Part shown: in pieces, positions 33,062 to 43,783 of the stretch | How the letters are laid out: each line of letters opens with the position of its first letter | Numbering within the stretch: position 1 is the stretch's first letter | Assembly: GCA_025362495.1 (NCBI GenBank) | Contig: JANYGI010000047.1 | Span: 1-64,000, forward strand | Direction of reading: 5' to 3' | Origin: Byssovorax sp. | GTDB taxonomy: Bacteria; Myxococcota_A; Polyangia; Polyangiales; Polyangiaceae | Length of the DNA: 64,000 nucleotides | Made by a program: the position numbers and the translations under genes | The notes under the pieces: generated by a model | Databases searched by the model: none | Seen by the model: the letters and a program-made list of their open reading frames with translations, nothing else | What the model was told of the DNA's origin: nothing

Positions 33062-34807
33062 ATGGCCCTCGGTTCACGTTGGTGGGTGGTTGTCCCGTGC
33101 AGTGCTGCTCTCCTCGTTGCCTGCGGGCAAGACGCTAACCCCAAGCCGAACCCTTTTCCCACGTCGACGGCGTCGTCCACATCGTCAACGTCGTCGTCCA
33201 GCGGCGGCGCGGGCGGGCAAGGCGGCTCCGGGCAAGGGGGTACGGGCCAGGGCGGCGCGATGGCGACCACCACCACCACGACCGCCGGGTCGACGACGAC
33301 CTCGAGCGCGTCGTCCACGTCGGGCTCCACCACCGGCGCGGGCGGCGCGGGCGGCTCCGGCCCGTGTGGTCCCGGCCCCACGCCGGCTCTGCTCATCAAG
33401 AAGGGTGACGCCGATAAGCTCCTTCTCAAAGGCATGGTCGTCACGCCGGACGTCGCGTTCGCGGGCGAGGTGCTCGTCATTGGCGACACCATCTCGTGCG
33501 TCGGGCCCTCGTGCTCGGCGGCTCCCGGCGCGGCGACGGCCTCGGTCGTCGACACCCAGGGCATCATCTTGCCCGGGATGATTGACACTCACAATCACAT
33601 CCTCTTCGACATCTTCGACGAGAACGACTGGGCGCCGACCCAGTCGTACACCAACCACAACCAGTGGGGCGCCAGCCCGCGCTACAAGGCGATGGTCGAC
33701 GCCAAGCAGTGGTTGAACAGCGAGATCGACGAGACCGTCAACGGCGTCGTCTACTCGTCGGATCTCGGCTGCGAGCTCGACAAGTACGGCGAGCTCAAGG
33801 GCCTCATCGCCGGGACGACGTCGATCCTCACCTCCGCGACGCCGGGCAACAAGGCCTGTTACGCCTCCCTCGCGCGCACCATCGATCAGACCCCGAACGG
33901 GCTCCCCGCCGACAAGGTCCAGACGGCGACGCTCTTCCCCTCGACGTCGGCCGCCGACGGGGTCTGCGACAACCAGAGCACCGGCAAGACCGACGCGTAC
34001 GTGATCCACATCGCCGAGGGGATCGACGCTGTGGCGCTGAAAGAGTTCGCCACCCTCAACACCATCTCCACCGTCGATGGATGCCTGTTCGTCCCCAAGA
34101 CGACGATCATCCACGGAGCGGCCCTCGGCGATCCCGAGCTCACCCAGATGGCCGCCGCGGGGATGAGCCTGGTCTGGTCGCCGCAATCCAATGTCTTCCT
34201 CTACGGCGCAGGCACGGTGTTGACGGCGACCGCCAACATCCCGCTGGCGATGAGCAAGGGGATCAACGTCGCGCTCGGGCCCGACTGGTCGATCGGTGGC
34301 AGCCAGAACCTGCTCGACGAGCTGCGCTTCGCCGACCACGTCGACAACGTGGCCTGGGGCGACAAGATCACGCCGCAAGACCTCGTGAAGATGGTGACCT
34401 CGCACGCCGCCAAGGCCCTCGGCCTCGACGCCGTCCTCGGCTCGATCACCGTGGGAAAGAAGGCCGATTTGATGGTCATCGGCGGCGACACCACCAAGCC
34501 TTACGACGCGCTCCTCGCGGCCACGCCCGGCGACGTGCGCCTGGTCCTCGTGGGCGGAGCGGCCCTGTACGGCGACAAGGCTCTACGGCCCATCGCCCAG
34601 GCCACCCCGGCCTGCGAAGACCTCGATGCCTGTTGCCAGAGCAAGTTCGTCTGCGTCGCGGCGCCGGGCGGCACGGCGACCAACAAGCTCGGTCAAAGCC
34701 TGGTGGAGATCGAGTCGGCGCTCAACACCAACCTCACCCAGTTCGATTCGTTCAACCTGACGCAGTGGGATTTCATGCCCCTCGCGCCGCTGGTGAAGTG
34801 TCCGTAG
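33062..34807 (+). CDS. Amidohydrolase-family lipoprotein
   Basis: A 581-aa protein with a lipoprotein signal ending L-V-A-C (Cys21). A Ser/Thr/Gly-rich linker (about 33-110) is followed by a metal-dependent amidohydrolase domain. Visible metal ligands are H-N-H in GMIDTHNHILFD, His in VIHIAEG, His in IIHGAAL, and the Asp of ALGPDWSIGG. The ending S-H-A-A-K-A-L-G and VGKKADLMVIGGD is typical of the imidazolonepropionase/cytosine-deaminase branch. A C-terminal Cys-containing segment (EDLDACCQSKFVCVA) is extra. It hydrolyses a C-N bond outside the cytoplasm; the substrate is unknown. Confidence 0.87.
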   Translation: MALGSRWWVVVPCSAALLVACGQDANPKPNPFPTSTASSTSSTSSSSGGAGGQGGSGQGGTGQGGAMATTTTTTAGSTTTSSASSTSGSTTGAGGAGGSGPCGPGPTPALLIKKGDADKLLLKGMVVTPDVAFAGEVLVIGDTISCVGPSCSAAPGAATASVVDTQGIILPGMIDTHNHILFDIFDENDWAPTQSYTNHNQWGASPRYKAMVDAKQWLNSEIDETVNGVVYSSDLGCELDKYGELKGLIAGTTSILTSATPGNKACYASLARTIDQTPNGLPADKVQTATLFPSTSAADGVCDNQSTGKTDAYVIHIAEGIDAVALKEFATLNTISTVDGCLFVPKTTIIHGAALGDPELTQMAAAGMSLVWSPQSNVFLYGAGTVLTATANIPLAMSKGINVALGPDWSIGGSQNLLDELRFADHVDNVAWGDKITPQDLVKMVTSHAAKALGLDAVLGSITVGKKADLMVIGGDTTKPYDALLAATPGDVRLVLVGGAALYGDKALRPIAQATPACEDLDACCQSKFVCVAAPGGTATNKLGQSLVEIESALNTNLTQFDSFNLTQWDFMPLAPLVKCP

Positions 34808-35144
34808 GAGCCTGGCCTCTTCGTCGCGGACGATGGCAGCGCGCACCTCGACCCCGAGGGCGCGGCGCGGGCTGCGCGACGGCGATACCCAGGGCCCTGT
34901 CTGGAGTCTTGCGCAGCGGAAACTTCGTCGGTAGCCTCGACCTTCGGCTCCAGGCTTCGCTCGTCCTCTCGCCCTGGCCAGGCCCGCTCCCGCGGACGCC
35001 TCGCCAAGGCTCGATCGACGGTCGCTCGCCTGGGTTGGGTGCACCTAAGGGCTTCTCCCCGGTGGTGGCCTCGAGGCGACCCGGTGCACGGTCCAGGGTG
35101 GCTCACGGGGAGTAGCAGCGCGGATCGTGCACGGTGAGTCTGAG
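34808..35144. other. Intergenic region, 337 bp
   Basis: This lies between the amidohydrolase and the RRM-protein gene, both on the plus strand. It should contain the promoter and 5' untranslated region of the RRM gene. Short GC-rich inverted repeats occur, such as CCCTGGCCAGG around 34973-34983, but there is no hairpin followed by a T run. Open frames through it have low-complexity Arg-rich translations and are not convincing genes. Confidence 0.4.
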
Positions 35145-35603
35145 ATGCCCAAGCGACTGTATGTAGGGAATCTGGCCTTCCATTCGACGGAGGACAGCGT
35201 TCGAGGTGCGTTCCAGCAAGCGGGGGTCGAGCCGATCAGCGTCCAGTTGATGACCGACAGGATGACGGGCCAGTCACGCGGCTTCGGCTTCGTCGAAGTG
35301 GGGACCGATCAGGAGGCACAGGCCGCGATCGAGCAGCTTCACGGGAAGGATGTCGACGGGCGGGCTCTCACCGTCAACGAGGCGCGCGAACGCACCCCCG
35401 GCGGCGGAGGCGGCGGCGGTGGCTTCCGCGGCGGCGGCGGCGGTGGTGGCGGGTTCCGTGGCGGCGGCGGCGGTGGTGGTGGTGGCAGCAGCCCGCCGCG
35501 CGGCGGTGGCGGCGGTGGTCGTCGCGGCGGCGGCGGTGGCGGTCGTGACCGCGGCGGTCGCGGTGGCGGCGGTGGCGGTGGTGGCGGCGGCGATCGCTGG
35601 TAG
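35145..35603 (+). CDS. Glycine-rich RRM RNA-binding protein
   Basis: A 152-aa protein. Residues 1-80 are one RNA recognition motif, with RNP2 K-R-L-Y-V-G-N-L-A-F and RNP1 S-R-G-F-G-F-V-E-V, the aromatic positions intact. The rest is a Gly-rich tail with R-G-G repeats, similar in layout to cyanobacterial and plant cold-inducible RNA-binding proteins. ATG 35145 has a GGTGAG box six bases upstream; a GTG at 35127 would add six residues. The tail is built from repetitive GGC/GGT codons. A strong terminator follows. It probably binds single-stranded RNA in the cytoplasm, perhaps in cold adaptation. Confidence 0.92.
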   Translation: MPKRLYVGNLAFHSTEDSVRGAFQQAGVEPISVQLMTDRMTGQSRGFGFVEVGTDQEAQAAIEQLHGKDVDGRALTVNEARERTPGGGGGGGGFRGGGGGGGGFRGGGGGGGGGSSPPRGGGGGGRRGGGGGGRDRGGRGGGGGGGGGGDRW

Positions 35604-35622
35604 CTCACGCTCACCGGCGTGA

Positions 35623-35664
35623 CGAGAGCCCCTCGATCGGAAGGTCGAGGGGCTCTCGTTTTTT
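35623..35664 (+). terminator. Rho-independent terminator of the RRM gene
   Basis: A perfect 14-bp stem (35623-35636 pairs with 35645-35658), an eight-base loop and six T at 35659-35664. It lies 19 bp after the RRM stop codon. On the minus strand no T run follows the hairpin, so it acts for the plus strand only, although it also separates the gene from the converging enolase gene. Confidence 0.95.
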
Positions 35665-35669
35665 GTCGA

Positions 35670-37797
<2,128 letters not shown>

Positions 37798-37801
<4 letters not shown>

Positions 37802-38946
37802 GCGTCTTTCACTACGAGATCGCCAGCGTCCACGCCGCGGTCGCGCGCGCGTTCCCGGGCCAGGGCATCTATGCGATCCCCTGGTATCTGGTCATCGGCG
37901 ATCCGGGCTCGGGCCGCTCGACGGCGCTCCACGCGATGAACCTGACCTGGAGCCAGGGCGACGGCCCGCTCCAGATTGGCATTCCGCAGCAGCAGTGTAC
38001 CTACTGGCTGCCACGAGAGGCCGTGTTCATCGAGCCCGAAGGCGCCGTCCTCGGGCCGAGCCGCAACCCGGATCTGCTCAAGAACCTGGGCGAAGAGCTG
38101 CGCAAGGCCCGCCCGCGCGAGCACCTCGACGGCATCCTGCTGGTGATCAACGTCGCGGCGTTCATCGATCTGGAAGAGGCGGCGCTGGAGTCGTACGCCA
38201 ACACCCTGCGACGCTACCTGGCCGAGGTGTCGGAGGCGCTCTACACCGACGTCCCCGTCTACGTGGTGGTGACGCGCTACGACACGCTCTGGGGCTTCGC
38301 CGAGGTGTTCCAGTGGGGCGTCGACCGCAAGAACGAGGAGCCCTGGGGCTTCACGCTCCCTCTCGATACCGAGCCTGCGAAGGCGTCGCCGCGGATCAAG
38401 GAAGAGCTGATTGGCCTGAACGCCCGGCTCGAGGCCTTCTGTCTGGCCAAGCTCTCTTCGGACGACGCGCCCGAGCAGCGGATGCGCGGATTCCAGCACC
38501 TGGCCGAGGTGCGGACGTTCATGGAGAAGCTGACTGTCGTGCTCGGGACGATCTCCCAGGCCAACTCGTTCGAGCGCGCGCCGTGGATCCGCGCGCTGGC
38601 CCTCGGGAGCGCCGTGCCGGGCAACGGTGACAAGCTGCGCGCGGGAATGGCCCGCTTCGCCAACATGGGCTTGATGCAGGCCCAGGCGATCCCCGGAGCC
38701 TCGCAGCGGCCGGGCGGGCTGCCCATTCATGCGTACATGAACCGGGTCATCTTGCCGGAGAGGGATATCGTCCCTCTGCGGGTGCGCTGGCGCGATGACA
38801 AGCTCGTGCTGGCCTGCTTCGTCGTGGGAGCGCTGCTGTGGGTTTCAGGGCTGGTCACCGCGGTGATTTTCACGGCGATGGGTGGGCCGGCGCCCGTAGG
38901 GGCGACCAGCGCGGCGCCCGCGGTGACGGCGCCGGCGAAACGGTAG
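37798..38946 (+). CDS. Truncated TssM/IcmF-like protein (GTPase-like domain only)
   Basis: A 382-aa protein corresponding to the cytoplasmic GTPase-like domain of IcmF, whose full length is usually above 1000 aa. It lacks the first two spans and the whole periplasmic part. Residues 25-42 read IYAIPWYLVIGDPGSGRST, the typical lead-in and P-loop, but the P-loop Lys is Arg40. The D-T-A-G element is replaced by E-P-E-G (79-82). The (N/T)-K-x-D position is T-R-Y-D (159-162), followed by GFAEVFQWG and EEPWGFTLPL as in IcmF. One span lies near 335-360. Loss of these residues suggests weak or no GTP hydrolysis. It overlaps the DotU gene (ATGA). Confidence 0.85.
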
Positions 38947-38964
38947 CGACGGCGAGAACCGCGT

Positions 38965-39897
38965 TCAACCCGCAGCGTCGAGCACGTCGACGAGGTTCTT
39001 CGCGCTGAGCACCCGCTCGCCCCACTGCTCGAGAACCGGGATGTCGGCTGCCTCGACCCGGGCGATCGCAGCCGGGGGCAGCTCGCCGAAGCGAGCCCGC
39101 AGCAATCGCAGCAGCATCGCACGCTCGCCCTCGACGCGGCCTTCCGTGCGGCCTTCAACGCGGCCCTCGTTACGGCCCTCGTTGCGGCCCTCGTTGAGGC
39201 CGATCTCCCGCGCGTTCTCCCAGGTATCTTGCATGATCACGATGAACTCCTGTTCCTCGGGGGTCCGGCTCGGCTCATTCCCGAGCGCGTGCTTCAAGTT
39301 TAGCAGAATCTGCTGGGCGACGGCCCGCTCGTGCGCGGCCGGCGGGAGCGCCGCCAGATCTTCGATAGCGTGCGCCAGCAACGGCCCGGCCGCCATCAAG
39401 CGAACGAGAATCGTCGATCGATCCCGTGGCAGCTCGCTGGCAACGACGAGGCCTGTCCGAAGGAGCTCGGGACCGAAATAGACACCTGACGGCCAGCCAG
39501 GCGCGGGGTCGAGCTTGAGCCCGCTCAGAACGGACGTCGGACAGCCGGCCGCGACGATCCACAGGAAAGGCTCGACAAAGCTCGCGGTCTCCTGTTTCTG
39601 CTTCTTGCGCGCTTTGCGCGCGCGGTCCTGCCAGAACGCAAGGTGTTTACGCAGACAGGCACGCACCTCCTCGGCGTCGGGCGCATGGCCGTAGACCTCG
39701 ATGAGACAGAGCACGGCAGCGATTCGCCCCAAAAGGCCGAGGCGCGCGCGCTCGGCGCCACGCGCTGGATCTGGCTCGTGGCGGAGATCGGCGTGCTGCG
39801 TTTCCGGGGAGATCTCATCATGGGCGACTGTGGTGCCCGAGGGCGCGAGTGCCTCCTGGCCAATCTGCTTGGCGAGCTGATCGAAGCGGTTGCGCAC
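38965..39897 (-). CDS. Rpn/PD-(D/E)XK-like hypothetical protein with EGR repeat
   Basis: A 310-aa protein from a GTG at 39897; the frame is open further upstream but without protein character. It resembles the Rpn-type family (recombination-promoting nuclease, putative transposase-like) by overall form: RNRFDQLAKQIGQEAL at the start, an R-K-A-R-K-K-Q-K-Q basic patch, PFLWIVAAGCP, then LLNLKHALG and EEQEFIVIMQDTWENA. The C-terminus has four-residue N/V/T-E-G-R repeats followed by LLRLLRARFGELP, as in Rpn relatives. A nuclease role is inferred; I cannot point to the catalytic residues. Confidence in the family name is moderate. Confidence 0.65.
   Translation of the reverse strand: MRNRFDQLAKQIGQEALAPSGTTVAHDEISPETQHADLRHEPDPARGAERARLGLLGRIAAVLCLIEVYGHAPDAEEVRACLRKHLAFWQDRARKARKKQKQETASFVEPFLWIVAAGCPTSVLSGLKLDPAPGWPSGVYFGPELLRTGLVVASELPRDRSTILVRLMAAGPLLAHAIEDLAALPPAAHERAVAQQILLNLKHALGNEPSRTPEEQEFIVIMQDTWENAREIGLNEGRNEGRNEGRVEGRTEGRVEGERAMLLRLLRARFGELPPAAIARVEAADIPVLEQWGERVLSAKNLVDVLDAAG
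39127..39200 (-). repeat. 12-bp tandem repeat inside the Rpn-like gene
   Basis: About six copies of a 12-bp unit close to AACGAGGGCCGC (coding strand), translating to repeated (N/V/T)-E-G-R. Copies differ at a few bases, but unit length is strictly kept, so copy-number change would keep the reading frame. Confidence 0.8.
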
Positions 39898-40073
39898 GGA
39901 CCGGAGATTGACACACACAATCGGAGAACACCAGAAGACGACGTCAATTCGACAGGCGATATTGCGGCACCACAATAGCGCATCGCGGGGACGCCCCTCA
40001 CCCCCGAGCCCGCGCGCTCGCCGCTGTATGCACCCTTGACACCCCGGCCTCCGCGTCCGAATATCGCTGGACG

Positions 40074-40508
40074 ATGGCTGACCAGAGAGAGATCCACCCC
40101 AACGTCGGTATCGGCGTCCTGGTGATGAAGGAGGGCAAGCTCCTCCTGGGCAAGCGCAAAGGCTCCCACGGGGAGGGCCAGTATGCGTCCCCCGGCGGCC
40201 ACCTCGACCATCTCGAGAGCTTCGCCGACTGCGCGGCGCGCGAGGTCCTGGAGGAGACGGGGCTGACGATCGGGCCGATTCGCTTCCTGCGGGTGCTGAA
40301 CACGCTGGAGTACGCCCCGCGACACTACATCGATATCTCGTTCGTCGCAGACTGGGTGAGCGGGGAGCCCGAGGCGAAGGAGCCCGACAAGCTGGAGAGC
40401 TGGGGCTGGTACGATCTCGCCGACCTGCCATCACCGCTCTTTGGCACGTTACCAACGTCGATCGAGGCGCTCCGCGGCGGCCAGCAGCACCTCTGGGATG
40501 CTCCGTGA
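40074..40508 (+). CDS. NUDIX hydrolase (NUDT15/MTH2-like)
   Basis: A 144-aa single-domain protein with a full Nudix box: G-H-L-D ... E-S ... A-A-R-E-V-L-E-E-T-G-L at about residues 43-65, matching G-x5-E-x7-R-E-x-x-E-E-x-G. Preceding Y-A-S-P-G-G and GVLVMKEGKLLLGKRKGS, and following YIDISFVADW, resemble the NUDT15 group of nucleoside triphosphate pyrophosphatases. Cytoplasmic hydrolysis of a modified (deoxy)nucleotide or nucleoside diphosphate derivative is likely; the exact substrate is open. The gene is divergent from the Rpn-like gene and convergent with the DUF488 gene. Confidence 0.92.
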   Translation: MADQREIHPNVGIGVLVMKEGKLLLGKRKGSHGEGQYASPGGHLDHLESFADCAAREVLEETGLTIGPIRFLRVLNTLEYAPRHYIDISFVADWVSGEPEAKEPDKLESWGWYDLADLPSPLFGTLPTSIEALRGGQQHLWDAP

Positions 40509-40527
40509 TCGGACGGCCGACGGCGAT

Positions 40528-40914
40528 TCAGGCGACGTTCGCGCCCTTCTCGATCAGCAGCGCGCGCAGCACCGATCGATGGCAGTGCGACTCGTCCTCG
40601 CAGTAGCACCCGACCGAAAAACTGGTGTCGCGCGAGAGCGCGGCGAGCAGCGCGAGGGTGTGACTCGCCTCCGGAGTCGACATCTCGGCCCGGTATTTCC
40701 GGAAGAACGCCGCCCGCTCGGACGGCGTCCTGGCCGCGAGCCCGAGCTTCATGGTCTCCAGGCTCGGCGCGAGGTTCGGGAACCAGACATCGTACCAGTC
40801 GCGCGACGCAAACTCGGTCTTCGGGACGCCGCGCGGCGGCCGGCGCACCGTGCCGATCCGCGTGCCTTCCCCTGCTGCGCGCGCGCTGCCCAGCCTCACG
40901 ATACGGATGCTCAT
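40528..40914 (-). CDS. DUF488 family protein
   Basis: A 128-aa protein of the DUF488 type: RIVRLGSAR at the start, FASRDWYDVWFPNLAPS, a R-A-A-F-F-R-K-Y-R-A-E-M helix, then LLAALSRDTSFSVGCYCEDESHCHRSVL, where the Cys/His cluster (C-Y-C-E-D ... C-H-R) is the family signature. The function of the family is not known. It is 16 bp upstream of, and on the same strand as, the erythromycin-esterase-like gene end; the order suggests it is the last gene of a run transcribed from about 43.5 kb. Confidence 0.88.
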   Translation of the reverse strand: MSIRIVRLGSARAAGEGTRIGTVRRPPRGVPKTEFASRDWYDVWFPNLAPSLETMKLGLAARTPSERAAFFRKYRAEMSTPEASHTLALLAALSRDTSFSVGCYCEDESHCHRSVLRALLIEKGANVA

Positions 40915-40930
40915 CCCGGATCTCCGCGGG

Positions 40931-42796
40931 TCAGTTCTTCGGTGGCAACGGGTGAATCGGCGACACCCTGTCCAGGTAAATCACGGCGTCGAACGCGCGC
41001 GCTGGAGCGCAGGACTCGAAGGCGTGCTCCGGTCCCTCGAAGTGCCCTCCGATGCTGTGCATGGGCTGCGGCGAGCGCAGCCAGGCGCCGACCGGACCGT
41101 CGCTGCCGCGGAGATCGATCACGAACGCTGCGAGGCCGACGAGGCCGAGATCGCCGTCGAACGTGCCGAGCGGCGCGCGCGGGACGTCGAGGTTCGTGAG
41201 CACGTTCGAGGGGCCTTTGCGCCAGTCGAGCGCGCGGAACGAGCCCTCGCCGAAGGCGAAGCCGACAGGCACGTACCGCGCGCCCAGGCTGGCCCGGAGC
41301 TCGGCGCCGAGCTCGCTCATGCCGTGTCGCTCGGCCGCGATGTGGGAGCTGTGCGCGTCGAGGAGGAACCGCGTGCCCGGCGGGTGATGGTCCATGAGCC
41401 AGCGAATGTTCTCGACCATCTGGCCATCTCGCGCGCTGGTATCTACATAGGATATCTCGGCCTGCTGCACCAGCCGTGCGAGGTGCCGGCCGCGCTGCCA
41501 CTCGTCCTCGGTCGACCGCGCTGCGTGGGCCGCATGGCTGGCGTCGAGTCGCGCCACCAGCGCCTCGACGCCACGACGCGTGCGGTCGCGCTCGTCCTTC
41601 GGCAGCGCGGGATACGTCCCATCGGAGTCCGCGCCGACGAAGGGAGCGAGCGTCTTCCTGGCCTCCTCGACCATCCCCGGATCGACCTTTTGAAGGTACG
41701 CGAGGAGCGCAGGCACCGCGTGCGGTGTGAGCACGTCGAAGCCCTCGATGTGGAGCTTCGCAGCGTGTCCCGGATCGGCGTTGTACGCGCGCATCCACTC
41801 GACGAAGGCCAGCATCTCGGTGGTCTCGTCCTTCCATGTCAGGAGCTCGCGCAGCGCCTGGCGCGCATCTCCCTTCCCATTCACGACATAGTCGTCCAGC
41901 GCGAAAGCGTCGGCCCAGCCGACCTCCAGGGCGTAGACGGTGAACCCCCGATCACGCACGAGCGACTGGAACACGCGCTGCCGGAAGCGGGTGAATTCGG
42001 CCGAACCGTGCGTCGCTTCCCCCAGCGCCACCAGCGGCGCGTCCCCCGCGATCGCCGCGACGGCGCGTGATCCGGCCTCGTCGAGCTCGCGCGCTTCGAC
42101 GAGCGGAACCGCGTGCGCGCGCAGCCACGCTGCAATGACAGCGTCGGCGGGGCGGGGCGCGGGTGGCGCGGCGAGACGGAGATCCACCGTTTGCGCGATC
42201 GGCTCGATCTGCCGGCTGACGCGCGCCCGCGGCGCCGCGTCGACGACGACGAAATAGCCATTGTCGCGGCCCAGCCTCAGGGAGTAATGGCCCCGCGCGT
42301 CGGTGCGCGCGACGTAGACCTCGTTCTCGTGCTCGCTCAGCGCCGGCGCGAGCACGCGCGCCCCGACGACGGGAGCGCCGCGCTCGTCGGTCACCGTCCC
42401 TTCGACGGCGACGCTCGGGCCTCCGACGCGCAGCGTGACGTGGGCAGTCGGGTCACTCGAGGTTACCGTGAGCAAACCACCGTAGCCGGCCGCCTGCGCG
42501 GCGCAGGTCGCCGTGATCCCGTAGCGCCCGGGGGGCAACCCGACGAAACGGAAATGCCCACGAGCATCGGTCATCTCGTCGTGGCCTGGCTCCGACGTGG
42601 TGAGATCGAAGTGCGAGGAGACCGAGACGAGCGCCGCGACGATCGGCTCGCCCGCGGGGCCGAGGACCTCGCCTTCGATCGCCGCAGAGGCGGCCGCAGG
42701 CGCCTCGTGGCCCGGAGGCGACAGAGGCGCGCTACAGGCGGCGAGCATCCCTGTCAGGAGCGCGAGCCCTCGTGTCGCGGCGTGATCAAGAGCCAT
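40931..42796 (-). CDS. Erythromycin-esterase-type lipoprotein with two carboxypeptidase-regulatory-like domains
   Basis: A 621-aa protein. ATG 42796 has a GAGGGG box and gives a perfect lipobox L-A-A-C (Cys21); ATG 42811 is five codons earlier without one. Residues about 42-125 and 130-210 are two beta-sandwich CarboxypepD_reg-like domains (GEVLGPAGEPIVAALVSV, GTVTDERGAPVVGARV). Residues about 215-600 are the erythromycin-esterase fold: ALGEATHGSAEF with the catalytic Glu and His, LKLHIEGFDV, LLDAHSSHIA and Y-V-P-V-G-F-A-F-G-E-G. In the family these residues open macrolactone rings. Here the enzyme would be membrane-anchored and extracytoplasmic, so its substrate may not be an antibiotic. Confidence 0.9.
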   Translation of the reverse strand: MALDHAATRGLALLTGMLAACSAPLSPPGHEAPAAASAAIEGEVLGPAGEPIVAALVSVSSHFDLTTSEPGHDEMTDARGHFRFVGLPPGRYGITATCAAQAAGYGGLLTVTSSDPTAHVTLRVGGPSVAVEGTVTDERGAPVVGARVLAPALSEHENEVYVARTDARGHYSLRLGRDNGYFVVVDAAPRARVSRQIEPIAQTVDLRLAAPPAPRPADAVIAAWLRAHAVPLVEARELDEAGSRAVAAIAGDAPLVALGEATHGSAEFTRFRQRVFQSLVRDRGFTVYALEVGWADAFALDDYVVNGKGDARQALRELLTWKDETTEMLAFVEWMRAYNADPGHAAKLHIEGFDVLTPHAVPALLAYLQKVDPGMVEEARKTLAPFVGADSDGTYPALPKDERDRTRRGVEALVARLDASHAAHAARSTEDEWQRGRHLARLVQQAEISYVDTSARDGQMVENIRWLMDHHPPGTRFLLDAHSSHIAAERHGMSELGAELRASLGARYVPVGFAFGEGSFRALDWRKGPSNVLTNLDVPRAPLGTFDGDLGLVGLAAFVIDLRGSDGPVGAWLRSPQPMHSIGGHFEGPEHAFESCAPARAFDAVIYLDRVSPIHPLPPKN

Positions 42797-42829
42797 CGTC
42801 GTTCCCCTCAACCTCGCATGGTCAGTCGA

Positions 42830-43525
42830 TCACGAGGCGCACGCGCGGGCGAACGCGACGACGAGCGGCGCGGGATCGCCCCTCAGGACGGCGCGCTCCG
42901 GTTGAAACAGCGTGGCGACGAAGAACGGGTGTCCGTCGAGCTCGACGGCGCGCAGCTCCCCCGCGTCGTCCTCGGCGGCGGCGCGGAGCGGGCCAGCGAC
43001 CAGCGCCGCCTGGAACGCGGGATTGACTCCATAGCGACACAGGTAGGCTTCCATCGTCTCGGCGACGCCGTACGCCGCCGCGAGGCGCGTGCCCGGAAGC
43101 AGCTTGATCCGACCTGCGGTTTCGAGGAGGCCACAGGAGAGCGGCGATATCACCGCGCGCGGGGCTCCAGGCGCCGTCTCGGCGTGGTCGGCGTCGTCCC
43201 AGCGCAGCACGTCGCGAGCGTACTCGATCACGGCATGCTGAAATCCGCCGCACGTACCGAGGAACGGCACGCGCTGCTCGCGGGCGTGGCGAATGGCCGA
43301 GAGCGCCCCATCCATGCTGGCATACGGGCTCGCGGGCACGCACCACACCCCGTCGAAGTGCGCGACACGCGAGGCCGTCGTGATTTCGTCGGTGGGGACC
43401 CACTCGAACCCGACCTCGAGGTGCAGCGCCGTCGCGGCGTGCTGCAAGGCCAGGGGAATGGCCTGGTGCGCCGGTACAGCGGCGTTGTAGTCGCCGACCA
43501 GGCCGATGTTGACGCTGTCTTTCAT
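42830..43525 (-). CDS. CTP synthase C-terminal-like glutamine amidotransferase protein
   Basis: A 231-aa class I amidotransferase-like protein resembling only the C-terminal half of CTP synthase. The nucleophile position is Cys92 in FLGTCGGFQHAV. At the end, GHPFFVATLFQPE aligns with the CTP synthase HPFFVATQFHPE region, but the catalytic His of F-H-P-E is Gln. A small group of stand-alone CTP-synthase-C-terminal-related proteins is known, and this fits it. With the His replaced, ordinary glutamine hydrolysis is doubtful. A GAGG box precedes ATG 43525. It is upstream of the esterase gene, 33 bp from its start, likely in one transcript. Confidence 0.85.
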   Translation of the reverse strand: MKDSVNIGLVGDYNAAVPAHQAIPLALQHAATALHLEVGFEWVPTDEITTASRVAHFDGVWCVPASPYASMDGALSAIRHAREQRVPFLGTCGGFQHAVIEYARDVLRWDDADHAETAPGAPRAVISPLSCGLLETAGRIKLLPGTRLAAAYGVAETMEAYLCRYGVNPAFQAALVAGPLRAAAEDDAGELRAVELDGHPFFVATLFQPERAVLRGDPAPLVVAFARACAS

Positions 43526-43783
43526 GGTGAATACCTCATTCTTCGGCGGATGACCGCGAGCCGGCCGCGCTCGCGACGCGCCGGCGAGCGCAGGCGCCGA
43601 CGAGCCTGGTAGACCGGTCGGCGAGCGTGAAGAGCGCGACGCGGCTGCGGCTGACTTGCTGCCGGCTCGCGCCCTTCCCGCGGTGACTCGGATCGCCTCA
43701 CTCGCCTGTCGCCTTATCCGGCCGGCGCTCGCGCTGCAATCCCCGCGGCAGTGGATGTGCGGCGCGAGCTCCGTTCCAGGGCG

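Noticed and set aside
35339-35614. A Pro-rich minus-strand frame opposite the Gly-rich RRM tail
   Set aside because: It is the simple complement of GGC/GGT codons.
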